Assembly (NCBI RefSeq): GCF_021155765.1
Contig: NC_060112.1
Span: 6,758,001-6,822,000, forward strand
DNA from: Diprion similis
Lineage: Eukaryota; Arthropoda; Insecta; Hymenoptera; Diprionidae
Reading direction: 5' to 3'
DNA length: 64,000 nt
Within the stretch, counting starts at the first letter, position 1; the number at the start of each line of letters is the position of its first letter. Below, one piece after another: positions 24,728 through 43,932 of the stretch. The notes beneath the pieces were generated by a model, which searched no databases, had not been told where the DNA came from, and worked only from the letters and a program-made list of their open reading frames with translations. A program made the position numbers and the translations under genes.

Positions 24728-25277
24728 TTCTACAGAATTGATATCAGTGTCGGAAAATGTTCAGGGCTGTCTCCTCAATGTAAAATCAGCATCAGCCACC
24801 ATCTTGGAAAAAACATCTTATCAAATATCTCGCGAACCGTGCATCGTACGACAAGAACACTAGGATTCTTTCTTGTAGATAATAAAGTTCTTTACAATTT
24901 TTGTATGAAACTTTTTCCTGTATAATGTATAGTTTTTGATTTATAGCACGCAAAACTTTTCCAAACATGATTATTGCTAAATATATAGCTAATGTTTGAT
25001 AAAACAGTAAAAATGATTATGACCAAATTGGCAGAATATGCAAAGTAAAAAACTATGCCGCTATACAGGAAAAAAGTTTCGTACAAAAATTGTAGGGAAC
25101 TTCATTATCTACAAAAAAGGTTCGCATGTTTTTTGTTGCACGATCTACGATTGACTAAATTTTTAATAAGATGAGTTTTCCGAAATGGTGGCTGACGCCC
25201 CCCCTCCGCAACCAACTTCAATTTACTCTCAGAAGACACCCCCAACATTTTCCAATAAGAACATTAATTTGGTAGAA
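24728..25277. mobile_element. Foldback (long inverted repeat) element A, about 550 bp
   Basis: The two halves are imperfect reverse complements about a centre near 24,995. Best-matched blocks: GTAGATAAT.AAGTT at 24875-24890 against 25098-25112; CAATTTTTGTA.GAAACT and CCTGTATA nearby; TCAGCCACCAT (24791-24801) against its complement near 25186-25196; GGAAAATGTT (24752-24761) against 25249-25258; TTCTAC (24728) against 25272-25277. No open reading frame or clear target duplication is seen. It resembles a MITE or foldback element and could also form a long hairpin if transcribed with the SRA gene's 3' UTR. Confidence 0.65.
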
Positions 25278-25854
25278 AATTGCATTATGAATCTACTTTT
25301 TTCACTCTGTCTCTCGGACTAGTTCAAGAACAAATCTTGAGATACTTCGTTAACTTGTATATATAATATAATATCTAACGGAGCACGGTCTTCGTTATTT
25401 ATTTAGGTAGGATTCAGGTTTTGCTGTTGCGAAATTGTTCGTTTGCTTTTCTATACGTGAACAGAACGTGCTTAACAACGTGTAGGTAAGATGTACTACT
25501 TATTACGGAGTAGTTGAATCATTAGTTGCTGCTTTGGTGTTATTCTTAGTCAGTTTCTGTTAGAATAAGTATTGCTATTTTCATTTGTCTTTCTTTTTTT
25601 TTTCAATTTCAATTGTACAACTAGTTAACAAATCTCGACAATGTGATCAAAGCCGAAATGTCGAATTTGATTTCCATTTAGTTTGATAGTATCCGCAGCA
25701 GTTGTGGATCTTCCAGGACCGCTTCAAATGCTGCAAAGGGCACGGTGACAAAGTGTTTATCTTTATAAGTTAAATTCGTTTGACTCAAAGTCCATGCGGT
25801 TCGGGTTCAAGAGTGTGGATGAACAGATCCAGCACTTGGGTTCAGTAAAGTCTA

Positions 25855-25910
25855 TATACATAGTATATACATATACATAGTATATACATATACATATATA
25901 ATCAAAGAGA
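25855..25910. repeat. Short tandem repeat of a TATACATAG-type unit
   Basis: About two and a half copies of a 17-19 base unit (CATAGTATATACATATA) lie in tandem. It is low-complexity satellite-like DNA with no coding potential. Confidence 0.7.
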
Positions 25911-27459
25911 TATTAGAAGGTGTAACAACCACGAATTATTATTACTATTATTATTAATAATATGAAAATGTATAGAAATATTCTTGTATAATATATCAAT
26001 AGTGTAAAGACAGGAGAAGAAAGAATATATTCAGTCAAACTAAACTTTAACGAATGACTATTAATTCTTTGAAAATATTAACGAGCACCTAGTATGTTTA
26101 TTGGATAAAACTTATATATTATTTTATTAACCGATCATTGTTTTTATATAGTTATTAATATATACCCTAGTACGTATGTTATATATTATTTTTGTATTGT
26201 TTTTAAATAACAAGTATGTAAAGTTATTACGTTACTAACTTTCCTTAGTTTTCTTCTAGTATTCGTTTCTAGTTAGTAGCCATCATGTCAATGAGAAGTT
26301 TTCCTCAAAACCTGCTCTTTTCTTTTTTCGTTATTATCAAAGTCATAAGTAGAAATGTGAACAATAGTTGCAAAATTAATCCTACAATTATCGGTATGTA
26401 TTTCTTATCCTTTTCTTATAACGGTGTCGTTCGATTTTCATGGTAACGCGACTGTAAATAAACAGAACTAATTATTGCTACTAAACCGAAATTAGTAAAA
26501 CATAAAAAAAAATTTCTTTGCAAGTGATAAATTATTAGAAATGTAAGGTACATACATACATGAAACCGAAATTCGAATTGGAAGTAGAGATGAAAAAAAC
26601 TATCTAAATGAACGTCATTAAAGTACGAGCAGAAAGACTGATCGTAATAGGCTGCTTGAAGAAAAATTGAAAGAAAACGTTTGAGAAGTCGGACCGGTCA
26701 CGACACTTTTTATTCGTCCACTAAAATAACAGAAAACTGACAAGATTTTTTTCTCGTCAATTTTGTTTTACTCTGTCGGTGAAGAAAATTTAAATATAAC
26801 AACGCGAGTATCACAAATCAAAATGGACACTATTTACAATATGAAAAATATACGATTTTCACACGAGAGAAGAGAAATTTTGAAAAATTAATCCTACCGT
26901 AGTGTCCGTTACTCTTTTTTATATTAGATGAAAAATATATTTTTATACATAGTGTCACAAATAAAAGCGAAACTGCAAGTAATAATCGTATGTCGGACGA
27001 TAAATTCAACATATGTATAAATATATGTACATATATTGATATATAATTTTATTCTATATATATTTTTCTAAATGTCAATACTGATAATAAATGTTATTTG
27101 AAAAAACAGTCCGTACGTACCTCGTAAGAAACTATGCAATTAAACTACTAATTTAATTAGGATGAATAACGGAGTAGTATTATAGTTCGTTTGCTTTTTT
27201 TTCTTCTCATATTTATTCCAATAATACTGTACACAGTAACATAAATTTTTTTTTCATACTTTTTTCGTTCTCTGTTTATTTAATTTTGATTAAACAATAA
27301 ACAATAATATTACATATTCAATATTATATTTTTTTTTTCTTGGTCAAAATAATTATAATAATTACGTAGACGAATGAAATATTTTTGCACAATGTAACAT
27401 ATTCACAGATTAAATTCATATTTCAATTTTTCTCTCTTAATACATTACACATATATATT

Positions 27460-28163
27460 AGGCATTTCACACAGATACGATCTAGATAGACCCTTGATCT
27501 CTGCCTTTCGGACCACGATTTTTTTACCTTGCTTCAACTCTAACACACTCTAACTTTTTTTTAAATTTTTAAAATAAAATTTGATTCTTTTATAGTTTTT
27601 CAAAATGTAAATACGGAAAACAATTTAGCCCAGATTCTAAAAATTGAAAAAAAATCTCAAAATCCCAGTATCAGACATCGAAATTTTCGAGCCCAGTCCG
27701 GAAGTGGGCCGCCGTTCGCTTCATAATTTATTGTATTTTATTAGATAAACTTTTGTTTCTTCATCAGAAGCAAAAACCAGATCACTAGAATTTTGCTGGA
27801 ACATATTTACACATAATAGGAGAGTAAAAAAAAACATCAGATTTTTTAATTGCACCTAACCATAGATTTGTTTCAATATTTATTGTAATATATTTATATA
27901 CTATAATAAAACAATATATAATAAATACTTCGGGTTTGGATTCAAAAATTTTTATCTCTAATACTGGAATTTTTAGACTTTTCTCAGATTTTAAAATTTG
28001 GGCTAGTAATGTTATCATACAAAAATTATAGATGAATCAATCTATCTAAAAAATATTTAAAAAATCTGGGTGCCTTTTGAAGTCGAAAAAACAAGATAAA
28101 AAATTGCGAAACGAATTGAAGAGGTCGAGGGTCAGACCCAGGTCGAATCGGTGTGGAATGCCT
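27460..28163. mobile_element. Foldback (long inverted repeat) element B, about 700 bp
   Basis: The ends are inverted copies: AGGCATTTCACACAGAT at 27460 against the complement of 28147-28163 (AGGCATTCCACACCGAT). Similarity continues inward for about 240 bases. Further matched blocks include TTTGATTC-like sequence and TAGCCCAGATT.TAAAA (27626) against 27986-28005, and CCAGTAT.AGA (27665) against 27955-27967. The spacer (about 27,700-27,925) has no coding frame. Flanks show no obvious target duplication. It is a non-autonomous, MITE-like element with long terminal inverted repeats; superfamily not assigned. Confidence 0.72.
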
Positions 28164-28975
28164 CATTTATTGTGTATATTTTTAATTATTCGTTATATTA
28201 GATTCGCATAAGCCATTCATGATTAATTATTATCTATCTAAAATTTAGTTTATCCTCCTTTCTTCAAGTATATTATAGTTCCTCCTCTTTGTTCACACAG
28301 GAATATATATTTTTGTCATTTACTTCATTAGGGTGAGTTTTTTTTATTATGCATCGGTTTTAATGCAAATCAACATGACTGTGTTGTTGCAACAATTCTT
28401 AATCGACAGTTCATACAAGTTTTATGAGATTTTTGTTTTTGACTTTGTTCATGTACATTAAATACGTACAACAATACTTAGTATTTCTATATCATAATAG
28501 TCTATTTTAACAATACATTATGTACATTTATCCTTAAGATTTCAAGTTCTTGTTGTTGTTTTTCGTTTTCAAACTTTATTCATGGCCATCAAATGCGACG
28601 GGAATTCATTATTTTTCTTTCTTTTTTGAAACAACAGATCATATATCAATTTACTTTGAGTTATGTTTTATAATTCTACGCAAGGTAAAGAGAATAACAA
28701 AAATTACATAACAATAATACGTAAGAATGTATATAACTTATTACAGATTTTTATTATTGTTTGATCGATACAGAAAGACCGAGAAAGAAGGAGAGAGAGA
28801 GAGAGCAAACTTTTGGCAACAAACTATAAAAAAATAATTAACTAAAAGAAGTATTACAATGTTTAATTGTTTCTATTCAATATTCATAAAATTAAATGCA
28901 ACATCGGAGAATCTCACTTTGAATGAATAACATGTTCACTTTCTTTTTCTTCGCAGTTCTTTATACTAAATGGAT

Positions 28976-29024
28976 CATGATGATGATGATGATGATGACA
29001 ACAACAACAATAATAATAATAATA
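28976..29024. repeat. Compound trinucleotide microsatellite (ATG, ACA, ATA units)
   Basis: Units of GAT, then CAA, then TAA run consecutively for about 49 bases. Non-coding. Confidence 0.85.
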
Positions 29025-30643
29025 TGATACAAGCAATCAACAAAAGTTTTACATTTTTGTTTCATTAGATTCCATCATGGAATTTTATTAAACTGCTTAA
29101 TCTTAAGCTGAATACAGCTGCATAGATCTGTTTGTATTTACACCAGGGCGCGGATAGTTTGATTTTTATTTTATTTTTCTTCATTGAAAATTAGTTTTTA
29201 TTTATTTGTATGATTATTTCGAAATTCAAGCAAAGTTGTTTAAGGAAAAGAAATTTCCTACTTCTTTGAGATGGGTGTCGCCTACCCAAATCAATTATCA
29301 ATATATTTCGTATATAGTTTACACACGAGAAACGAACAGCATTGCTATTTCTCTCGTGTTTTTCGAACATACGTTTCTTCTTTACGCAGTTATCAATACT
29401 TACCCATATAATAAAAATATTTTCTCAAACGCGTTATATTTCTATTTCTTTTTTTTTTTTTTCCTCCTAATTATAAAAAAACGTTGTTCATCAACGAGTA
29501 TGCATATATTAACAATTTGCTAATTTAAATGGACGTACTTTTTAAATATTTTTGGCAGCGAAAATTTTTTTTTCAAATCATTATTATGCGTAAAGTACTT
29601 TCGGAATTTCACGAAATATGAAGATAGCGAAGAAAACAGAAGATAAAATGTAATATTTGAACGTATCACTATGCGGTTTGAAATCAGTTTGTCTTTTCTG
29701 TTTTTTTTTCCTTTGTTATTTTTACACTATATAAACCTACGTCGTCAAGTAATATAAATCTATTTAATTAAGTGCATGGGCATTATTAAAATAAATATTC
29801 TGTATATCATCATTATTCTTAGATATAATAACAAATATTCACTTCATTTACTTAGTTTTGGAACCATAATTACTTATTATAGTCAAGTATATAGTATGCT
29901 TATACCATGTACAGGCTCCTTTTTTCTCACAAGAACTTCTTTGCATTTCTCAAATGATTCGTGTCATGACAACTAAATTTTTTCTTTCTCACGTTCGCCT
30001 TTCTCTTCTTTTTTCGTTTATAATCCGGACAGAATTTGAATAAAAAAACAGGTCTAATCTCTATTCCTATTTCTTAAGAAATATGTTCGTACAACTACCA
30101 TGACGTGTGCAATGGAAATCACAATGTTTCAGTATAAAAAAAAAATAACACAAATGATACAAACAAACTAGAGAGAAAAATGTTCACTTATAAATGAAAT
30201 TTGTACACGTTGGTTGAAAAATTGTATAGAAGTTCTTCACGATTTTTTAATCAATTAATCAACTTCCTGAGAAAAGGAGAATTTAGTTTTGGACAAATAT
30301 TGATGTACACATACTTCATTACCATATTTATATAGGTATACATATGAAGAAAGAGCATTTTTTCATTCCGTCTCATTACGATTATAAATTTTTTTTTTTT
30401 TCATTTTCTATAAACACATTTATCGATTATTCAATTTTCAACTTGAAAATCGATCAAACACTCGTCTTTATCCGAGCCCTTTGGCATTTTGTTTATAATT
30501 ATTTTTCTTCCGGAACATCACGTTCTCTCAATATCGTTAATTTCCTTGCTCACCCGACTATTACGCAATCATTAATTACTATACGTGTTAATTCTTAAAG
30601 CGAGAATGGGCAATTGTTTCTTTTCTCTTTCTCTTCACTCTCT

Positions 30644-36700
<6,057 letters not shown>

Positions 36701-39700
36701 GCCTCTTTATCCCTAAACGAACAACAAAAAAAGTAAGAACAAATTCTATTATTGTTATAAAGCAGTCACATCATCATTTGTTTTTGTCTTGCTATAGCAT
36801 ACAGACACACGTATCTTTTGTTTTATCAATCGATATAAACTATTCTTAAATTCTGTACTGACAATAATTGGATCTTCAAATTTTTGCATCATTCTGACGA
36901 AGCTTAAGCTAGCACCCAGAATTGGTAGCCGAATGTTCTAATGTTCATTCAACTAAGGCATTGAAATCTAAAGAATCTAAATTTTCCGAAATACCTTCAA
37001 CCCTCAATACTTGTATAGAATTATTAGAATAAACCTGAACTGCATTTTCCTATTTCTGAAAAGCTCAACACATTTAGCCACAGCTTTATTCATTTTGACA
37101 AGTGCTCTTACAGATTGAATGGAATGCCATTCTCTTTTCTTTCTTTTTTACAATTTCATATCAATGTAGTGAGTCTCAGTTACAGACGACTCGAATAATT
37201 CGACAAGAAGTTTGATAATATCTCCTGAAAATCATTTAGAGTAAACAGTTTTTTCTATCTTGATTAGTTTTAACAAAAATGAACATTACCTGGCTAGGGA
37301 ACGAGTTAAAAAAAAAAGCAAACTAAGTATATTACAGAAATGATGCAAAAAAGACTTTCAACTTTGAACTATCATTGCGTCAGCCCAGGAATCCGGTTTT
37401 GTCAAGTCTGGCAACTTTTGTTCTTACCTAGTCCCGTGGCTTATACAGTAAATAAGAAAAAAAAAAAAAAATGGATATCATGACGTGTCGCAGTCGAACA
37501 ATCTATGATAAGATACGGATCCTATATATTTCTCTATACCTCAGCTGATAATTGTGGAGACAAGAAGCTCAACACGTATATATACCTATACATTTATAAT
37601 ATCGTAAATAGATAAACACCCAGTTTAGCAGCAATAAGAAAGCTAAGATGAAGAATCGGGGTTTATTGATTCGAGTATCGATCTATCAGCTGTTCTTGAA
37701 ATATTGGAAACAAATATTTTGATGGAAAGTTATCGAAACTGTTTTAAACTTAAAAGAAATTTGGTAAGAAGTATAAATTTACATTAAATATTTGTGTGTA
37801 GACAAGTATTAAACATTCTTCAATAATCGCATTTTAGTTAATGAACCAGTCAACCTTGTGAAATCATGATAATCATAGAATTAGTATGGGAATAGATGAT
37901 TGAAAACGTTTCAGCAAATATAAGATAACGATATATTACATATAAATATATGGAATCGAAAGTAAAAAAGTAGATCCAGAAATTGCGAAATCATTCCAAT
38001 GATCTTTAAATATGTGCTGATCAATTAGGTGCTAATGAGTGTAACACAGTTCCCTTTACTACCAACTGTGTCTTGTAGCATGAGTATCATTGACTCACAA
38101 ATTTAAATAGACATGTGTGTTGTGTGATGTAGACAGGTATGTGTGCTCTGATGTATACAAGCCGCGTTTATATTTGTAGAAAGTATATGTTACATGTGCT
38201 TGAGAGAATCGTTGGTTACATCAAAACCCTATGAAATAGCTGTTGGACTGTGGAGAGAAACGGTTGCGTATATTGTATGAGTATGGAAATCTTTCCATGT
38301 TATTATTATTTAGTCATCATCATTGTTGAGGGATTGTTTTTTCTTCTCTCCCTCTCCTCTTGAAATGTGATCTCGCGAACATCGAACATGACGTGATTTT
38401 TAAGGTGATTCATAATCAAGATGAACGCAGTAAATTATACCTAGTTACTGAACGATCGAGTTTGGGGTAAAATATTTTTTCAATCAAACAAGCTTAAGAC
38501 GACTATCGCGAGAATAATAAATTGTAGGTAAAAACTTAGAATGTCAACAATTTGTGTGCGGCGGCAATAATTTTGATTAAAATTTGCAATTCAACGAAAT
38601 TTTAGGCTTTTGAGGAAATAATTTAATGCGGAAAATGTAATAGCGGCACAGTTTGGCCGTTGTTTCGGAATACACGCGTAGATATGTGGGTAAAAATCAA
38701 GGTTATGAGATTGGTGGAAGGAGATAGGGGCACAATACTTTTATACTTTTATTAGCGCGTGTTAGTGCAAAGCATGCACGTATATTGCGAATTGGAAAGG
38801 AAAATATCCCGTCGGACGAATAAATGACGAAAACGGCCATATGCACCACGCGATGCCAAAATCGAGGATAATGTCGCGACCCCGTAAGATAAAAATCAAT
38901 ATCCATAACAACAACAGCATCGTTTATAGCTGGTACCTGTGAGCAATTGTCGGTCGCAATACGGATATGCGGATATTTCGATGTTTACACCTCGAGACTC
39001 ACAATCTATGCTTTAGATGATTTTGTTTTTTTCTTCACTATTTCGACGCCGTTCTTTTGTTTTAACGAACCCAACAGGGCAACGGAACATAAGTTGAGCG
39101 GAAAGGGGAAAAAGAGAAGTGTTATCGAACGATAGATTTGTGAGAAATTAAACTGGACGAGGTAAATACCCACCGGAAACAAGACGTCACCTCGGCAATA
39201 TTCCTGGAATTGAAAAGTACGCGTAGCCGTCTTGTCAGCCACTCTCGCAGTACTTGGAAGATGGGCTGAATTTCTTTGCGTAGAGTTCGAGGAGTCGCTT
39301 TGGAGAAACGTAGAATTTTACAGATTTAGTGTTTTTCCACCGATCGATCGATTGCACTTATTTTCACGTCAATATCACCGAGATACACTTTTACGCGACA
39401 TTATGAAGCAGCTGTCGAACACCGCGACCGTTCACGCTTCTTTCTATGTGAACATGGGTGGTGTGTGGTATGAAACTGTGGATTTATTTACGGTATATAA
39501 AAAACAGGATGTGTATGTATGCGTGTGGATGTCGGAGGTTGTCAGACGACGTATACGGTATACTCCTACCCGACTTGTGCACCATCTACTCTTTCTCTCT
39601 TCCCTCCTTTCGACTGTGTAGTAGGTTTATGTGTGTGTTTATGTTGGTGGCCGCGTGTGCGTGACCTCGATGTTGGCGCGCCTGCGTGTTGCGTAAATTA

Positions 39701-40374
39701 TACGTTATATTTTACGCGTTTTATCCGATCTGTTTTGTACGATACGGTGTGCTTCGCGCTATTTTACTCTTAGAATTTCATTACTTAACGTCTCATCACT
39801 TTTTCACGAAATTCTCGCCACGATTCCATGCTTCCTTAATTTTTCATATGCTTCGTACGCGCTTGTAATGAATCGATTCAATTTCGTGCGTTACTGTTTG
39901 TTATATTGCCCAAACTGTCGTCACGGTCACGACACGGTTCTAGCGCATGCGGTGTTGAGTCGACGGGTTTTGCCCTGCAGCTCTACTGATATGCAATACT
40001 CCCGCCGTCTTCGACTCTCTGAATCGTCGGTAATAATATAAACTGCACATTTTCAAACAGATCGAAAACAAATAATCATTTATCACCAAATCCATGGTGA
40101 TTGCAGATTATTCCAAAATTTAGTCATTATCGAACCGTACAGCTTGCAGGGTTGGCCTACGTGAATGAAATATTTACTGGAATTGTAAGATGAGCCTCTA
40201 TTAATTTCACCCATTGAATTTCTGCGAGCCACAATGGTTAGCTTCAGTCGGTCAAATCAACCGCCATTTAGCTTATTATAAACGATCTCTTATAGTATAG
40301 GTCAGGATGTTTATATTGTAATATTATTTTTGCTACTATAGAAATTAAATACGCGTAGGCTTTATGAGCATATA
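36701..40374. other. 5' flank of TMEM184, no supported coding exon
   Basis: Upstream sequence for the minus-strand TMEM184 gene. It probably contains an untranslated first exon, since an acceptor-like site precedes the ATG. GC-richer DNA at 39,500-40,040, including GCGCATGCGG (39,943-39,952, an NRF1-like site), may be the core promoter. Open frames in 38,947-39,868 have no recognisable domain and look spurious. Confidence 0.45.
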
Positions 40375-40469
40375 AGTATGCTGTATACTCTAAGGCGCAG
40401 GCAATTGAGAGTCGCTTTCCGGCCGCTAGAGAGCGCTTTTGTCGCACTTCTTTTCTCCTCAGACTCGCC

Positions 40470-41156
40470 GGTCGCTCAGTCAGTCAGTCGGTATTGGTCG
40501 GTACACAGCGCCGAGCAGGAGCGAACGAGATATTCAATTTTCCGCGACTGTCATTCCTCTGACCCGGCAAATATAAACCTAAAGATTTTTACAAATAGTT
40601 ACTATTTATTGATGTTTTATGTGGAGATTTTCGGAAACGAGTGTATGAATTTTTGAACGAAGTGAAATCTTTTGAGTGTCGAAAAATCTGGCTTCCTTGC
40701 AATGACGATTCTGTGTGTTTTTAACCGATCAGTGACCGATTAGAAGTGCAGTGCGTGGTCTAATTAATACCTGCTTGCCTCGATAATAATTTATGTGTAA
40801 TTTATCATGGATGTTCATTTGTTTTTCGCTTGTTATCGCTGACCGAGTGTAGCATTTTTTTTTATTAGCGTAACCGGTGAAGATCACTAACGATTAACGA
40901 GCATATGATTTTTTACAAAGAAATCAGTGAACTTATCCACCGTGGAAGTTTTTGAGACGAGCATTTTTGGTAATTTCAGTATTTCCTTTTAGTGAATTAG
41001 GCAGAACAAAAAATTCTCAAATGTTGATGTGAACGAAGTGAGTCGAGTTTCCAAACAAGTGACAGGTGACCGCCAGCGCCTTGAAAATAACCGAACGTGG
41101 CACCAAATGCAGTAAAGTGAAGTGGACTGCCATTATGCAGGCGCAATTGACCGCAG
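40470..41156 (+). other. Candidate promoter and first exon of an unidentified plus-strand gene
   Basis: A TCAGTC initiator-like repeat (40476-40489) begins a GC-richer stretch. An ATG at 41135 opens a 22-base coding start (MQAQLTA) that runs into a perfect donor, CAG|GTGAGT, at 41157. An upstream ATG at 41108 is closed at once by a stop. The matching downstream exons are not identified, so STX8 would lie inside the first intron. It may instead be a non-coding transcript. Confidence 0.35.
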
Positions 41157-41619
41157 GTGAGTCATTCACTCAAATTCTTTTTGAAATTTTGACAAACTGG
41201 CTGCGTTCATTGCCGTTTCGTTCGAAGGTATCACACTGTTTATCACATTGAGATGCAATGAATAAAAATTAAGTATAGGAATTAGGAATACCGTCTGATT
41301 TTTTCAAGTTTAGCTGCGCCTTTTGCGCCTCTACTTGATACCCCGCGTCTCTACAGTACGAACCATTATGAGAGTTTTTTTTACACCGCGCAAAACTCGC
41401 GAATGAGATGAAGAGCGATTAAAAATTTTCCAATGGGTTCGGAAAATTTTGTAGAGATTGGTGAAAGTTTCGTAAACAGTAGTTCGCGGCCGATAAAAAT
41501 GAGTTTGACATTTAGGACGCCTTAGGCATGGTGGATTAATCCTTCTGCCATACTTATTTCCCGAGGTATTATACATATAGGTATAGTCGTGTGTGTTCAT
41601 AAGTGACAGTTCATAAAAA
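41157..41619. other. Spacer or intron upstream of STX8
   Basis: Contains a perfect 10-base stem (AAAATTTTCC / GGAAAATTTT, 41,424-41,455) with a short loop. No coding exon seen. It must contain the STX8 promoter or 5' UTR. Confidence 0.5.
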
Positions 41620-43036
41620 ATGGCGCTGATTCAGATCGAAGACGGTGATCCGTGGTAAGTATTCACACATTATTAAGCTATTATTTCAAAAATATTTTCA
41701 TAAGTATTAAAACCAATCTCTCAATCCTTGCACCCGTTGAATTTTCATGTCTTTTACACGTCGAAATATCGTTGCTGAATGCCAGTCAATGCCTGACAAA
41801 GAATAACCTAGGTTATGTCTTGTCGGATGCTTCTGACAGTCTAAGTGGTTTCAAAATTTTTGATAGATAAAGTTGGATGGAAAGAAACTTGAAAATTCAT
41901 TCATTTTTCTTATCATAATTCCTAATTAAAATCTTTGTTTATTCAAAAAAATATTAGGCTCACCGAATATGAGTCGTGCGATAAGCTGTTCAGAGAGATT
42001 ATGGAACAGTTGACACTTCGCAATAGGGAATCACGAACGTCCCAGAATTATGCCAGTTTGTCGGCTAACATTCGCCTGCGTATGAAACAGTACAGCGGAG
42101 AGGTAGAGCAACTTAAGAATAAGGTCGATGAGGACTCTAAAATGCGATCGATGTATCCTTGCTGTATTTGCATGAGTATGGTAAAGACAATTCTTTTATT
42201 ATAACGTATGAACTTCCTTAGCAAAGTTACAAATCAGAACTAGGGAAGAAGCTGAACGAAGATGCCGTCAGATTGAACAGCTGCAAAGCAAAGACGTGCA
42301 GCTTCAGCAGCTCTACAATGGACGCAGTAGTAGCCTTGCCTCCGATCGAGCTAGACTCATGCAACCTAATTCTTCGGCTTTTGCCGATATGGGAACAACC
42401 AGCTGGGGATTAGAGGAAGACGACGATCAGCCTATTGACATTGAAGTAACTGTCGACGATTTGAAAGTTCAAAAGTTACGACTTTTGCAAGGTATTGTAT
42501 CAAGCTCAGCGAAGGTTTATTCTCTAATTTTTACTGTTCTAAATGCGAATGTCAACTATTGAAAAAATAAAAATAGACTTATTAGATCGCAAGTTATTCA
42601 TGTTTGAATCTTTATTAGAACAAGACGAAGGCCTGGAAGCATTGTCAAAAGTTATTTCTCGACAAAAGGATATTGCAAACACCATTAATAATGAAGTCGA
42701 TCATCAGAATGGTGAGTATTTTGATTCACTATGTGATGTTGCACATTCATAATAAAAATTGTACGCGATCACAATTTGTGAAGTTGAACAATCTAGTAAT
42801 CAATATCGGAAGATTAATTATCCTTACGTCCAAATTTTTTCACACAGGTTTGTTCATTTTTGCCGTTTGTTTTAGAAATAATTGACGACCTGGCCGATCA
42901 CATGGAGAGGACCGATCAACGATTAATTAGCGGAACTCGTCAAGTCGGTTTAATTGATCGCAAAGATCGAACATGCGGTTATTGGGTTGTTATCATCTTG
43001 TTATTTATCAGTATAATTGCAGTTGCCGTAGTTTAA
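41620..43036 (+). CDS. STX8: Syntaxin-8 (Qc-SNARE)
   Basis: Five exons (41620-41654, 41958-42152, 42238-42491, 42619-42711, 42876-43036) join in phase to 245 residues, against 236 in human. Syntaxin-8 is the Qc-SNARE of late endosome fusion, acting with syntaxin-7, Vti1b and VAMP8. An N-terminal helical bundle leads to a SNARE motif starting EQDEGLEALSKVISRQK. The ionic-layer Gln lies in NEVDHQNEIIDDL. A basic linker precedes one C-terminal membrane anchor (about residues 224-245, beginning after TCGYW). Intron 2 (42153-42237) is U12-type; using its acceptor at 42237 gives SITREEAERR, aligning with ITQLEGDRR of human STX8. RMC1 in the same window acts in the same endosomal route, but proximity alone does not show linkage. 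Confidence 0.95.
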
Positions 43037-43932
43037 AATTAGCATATGTAGGCTTCTATTCACAATATATAATAATCAGCACGGTATATTCAACACACAC
43101 GAAATGGAAAGTGAAATTTGTAACATTTTTGGTTCACCCATTGCTTCAGATAATCGAAATGGCAACTTATATGCAATATTGTACATACCTTTTCACATAA
43201 TTTTCAATTAGCACACTCGCGTTGCCAATGTTCAAAAATTTGTAAAGACCATTGCGTGTGACTGTAAAGAAAATCAATTTGGCGCATCCCAATTATTCCG
43301 TTTATAATTAGATTTTACGCTATTATTTGTAAATATACTATCCACATTTCTCTCGCTTGAAACTCTTTCCATCGCATTTGGCTGGTATTTTTGCACCACA
43401 ATCAGTTAGTAGCCGGGTTTAATTTATTGGTGTATCCTTGTTTGGAAAAAAAATCGAACAAGTTGGCATTGTGTAACAGTGCTCGAGTATGGGGGGGCGG
43501 CACATCAGTCTTCGATGACATATTTTTTTGTGAGCTCTGTGTTTGTATGCGTTAACAAAAGAATTTAATTTGTCAATGGATTGAGAAGTAAAGTTTGAGA
43601 TTGATTTTGTGTATGACCTAGTGAAGTGTAATTTTTTTTCTAACTTACAATAAGTAATTTGTAGTATTATTATAACATCGACCGGCAAAAGCTGTCTATA
43701 ATATATGTACATAAATATAGCTCCAAATATATGTGGATGCATTTATATATATAAATATAAAGTACTTGACATTCCAAAAAAAATTTGCGTTCCTTATAAG
43801 CGTTATAATGGAAATTGAGATAATACCGATTCTATTTTTTCAACCCAGTTTCCACAATCATCCAACTGTGCTCTTTACTGTGGTACATTCGTGAAATGAA
43901 TAGTCCGTTTAGGAATGCAATCTAAGTATATT
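43037..43932. other. Convergent 3' region between STX8 and EXOSC1
   Basis: About 0.9 kb between two converging stop codons, likely made of the two 3' UTRs. AT-rich; the frame at 43419-43742 (-) has no recognisable domain. No RNA gene or repeat element seen. Confidence 0.6.

Larger units (their letters stand above)
23989..30643. other. Convergent gene-free region between SRA gene and TMEM184
   Basis: This 6.7-kb AT-rich region contains no supportable coding exon. It should include the 3' UTRs of both converging genes; AATAAA signals on the plus strand lie at about 24,304 and 24,881. It also holds two large foldback elements (listed separately), microsatellites, and GA-rich and poly-T tracts. 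Open frames such as 24167-24520 and 29206-29523 are low-complexity and have no recognisable domain. Confidence 0.6.

Noticed and set aside
39232-39868. Overlapping plus-strand frames upstream of TMEM184
   Set aside because: No recognisable domain, mutually overlapping in several frames, more likely promoter or 5' UTR DNA.
42222-42235. STX8 exon 3 starting at 42222 after CTTAG
   Set aside because: Phase does not match the preceding donor; only the acceptor at 42237 keeps frame and family alignment.
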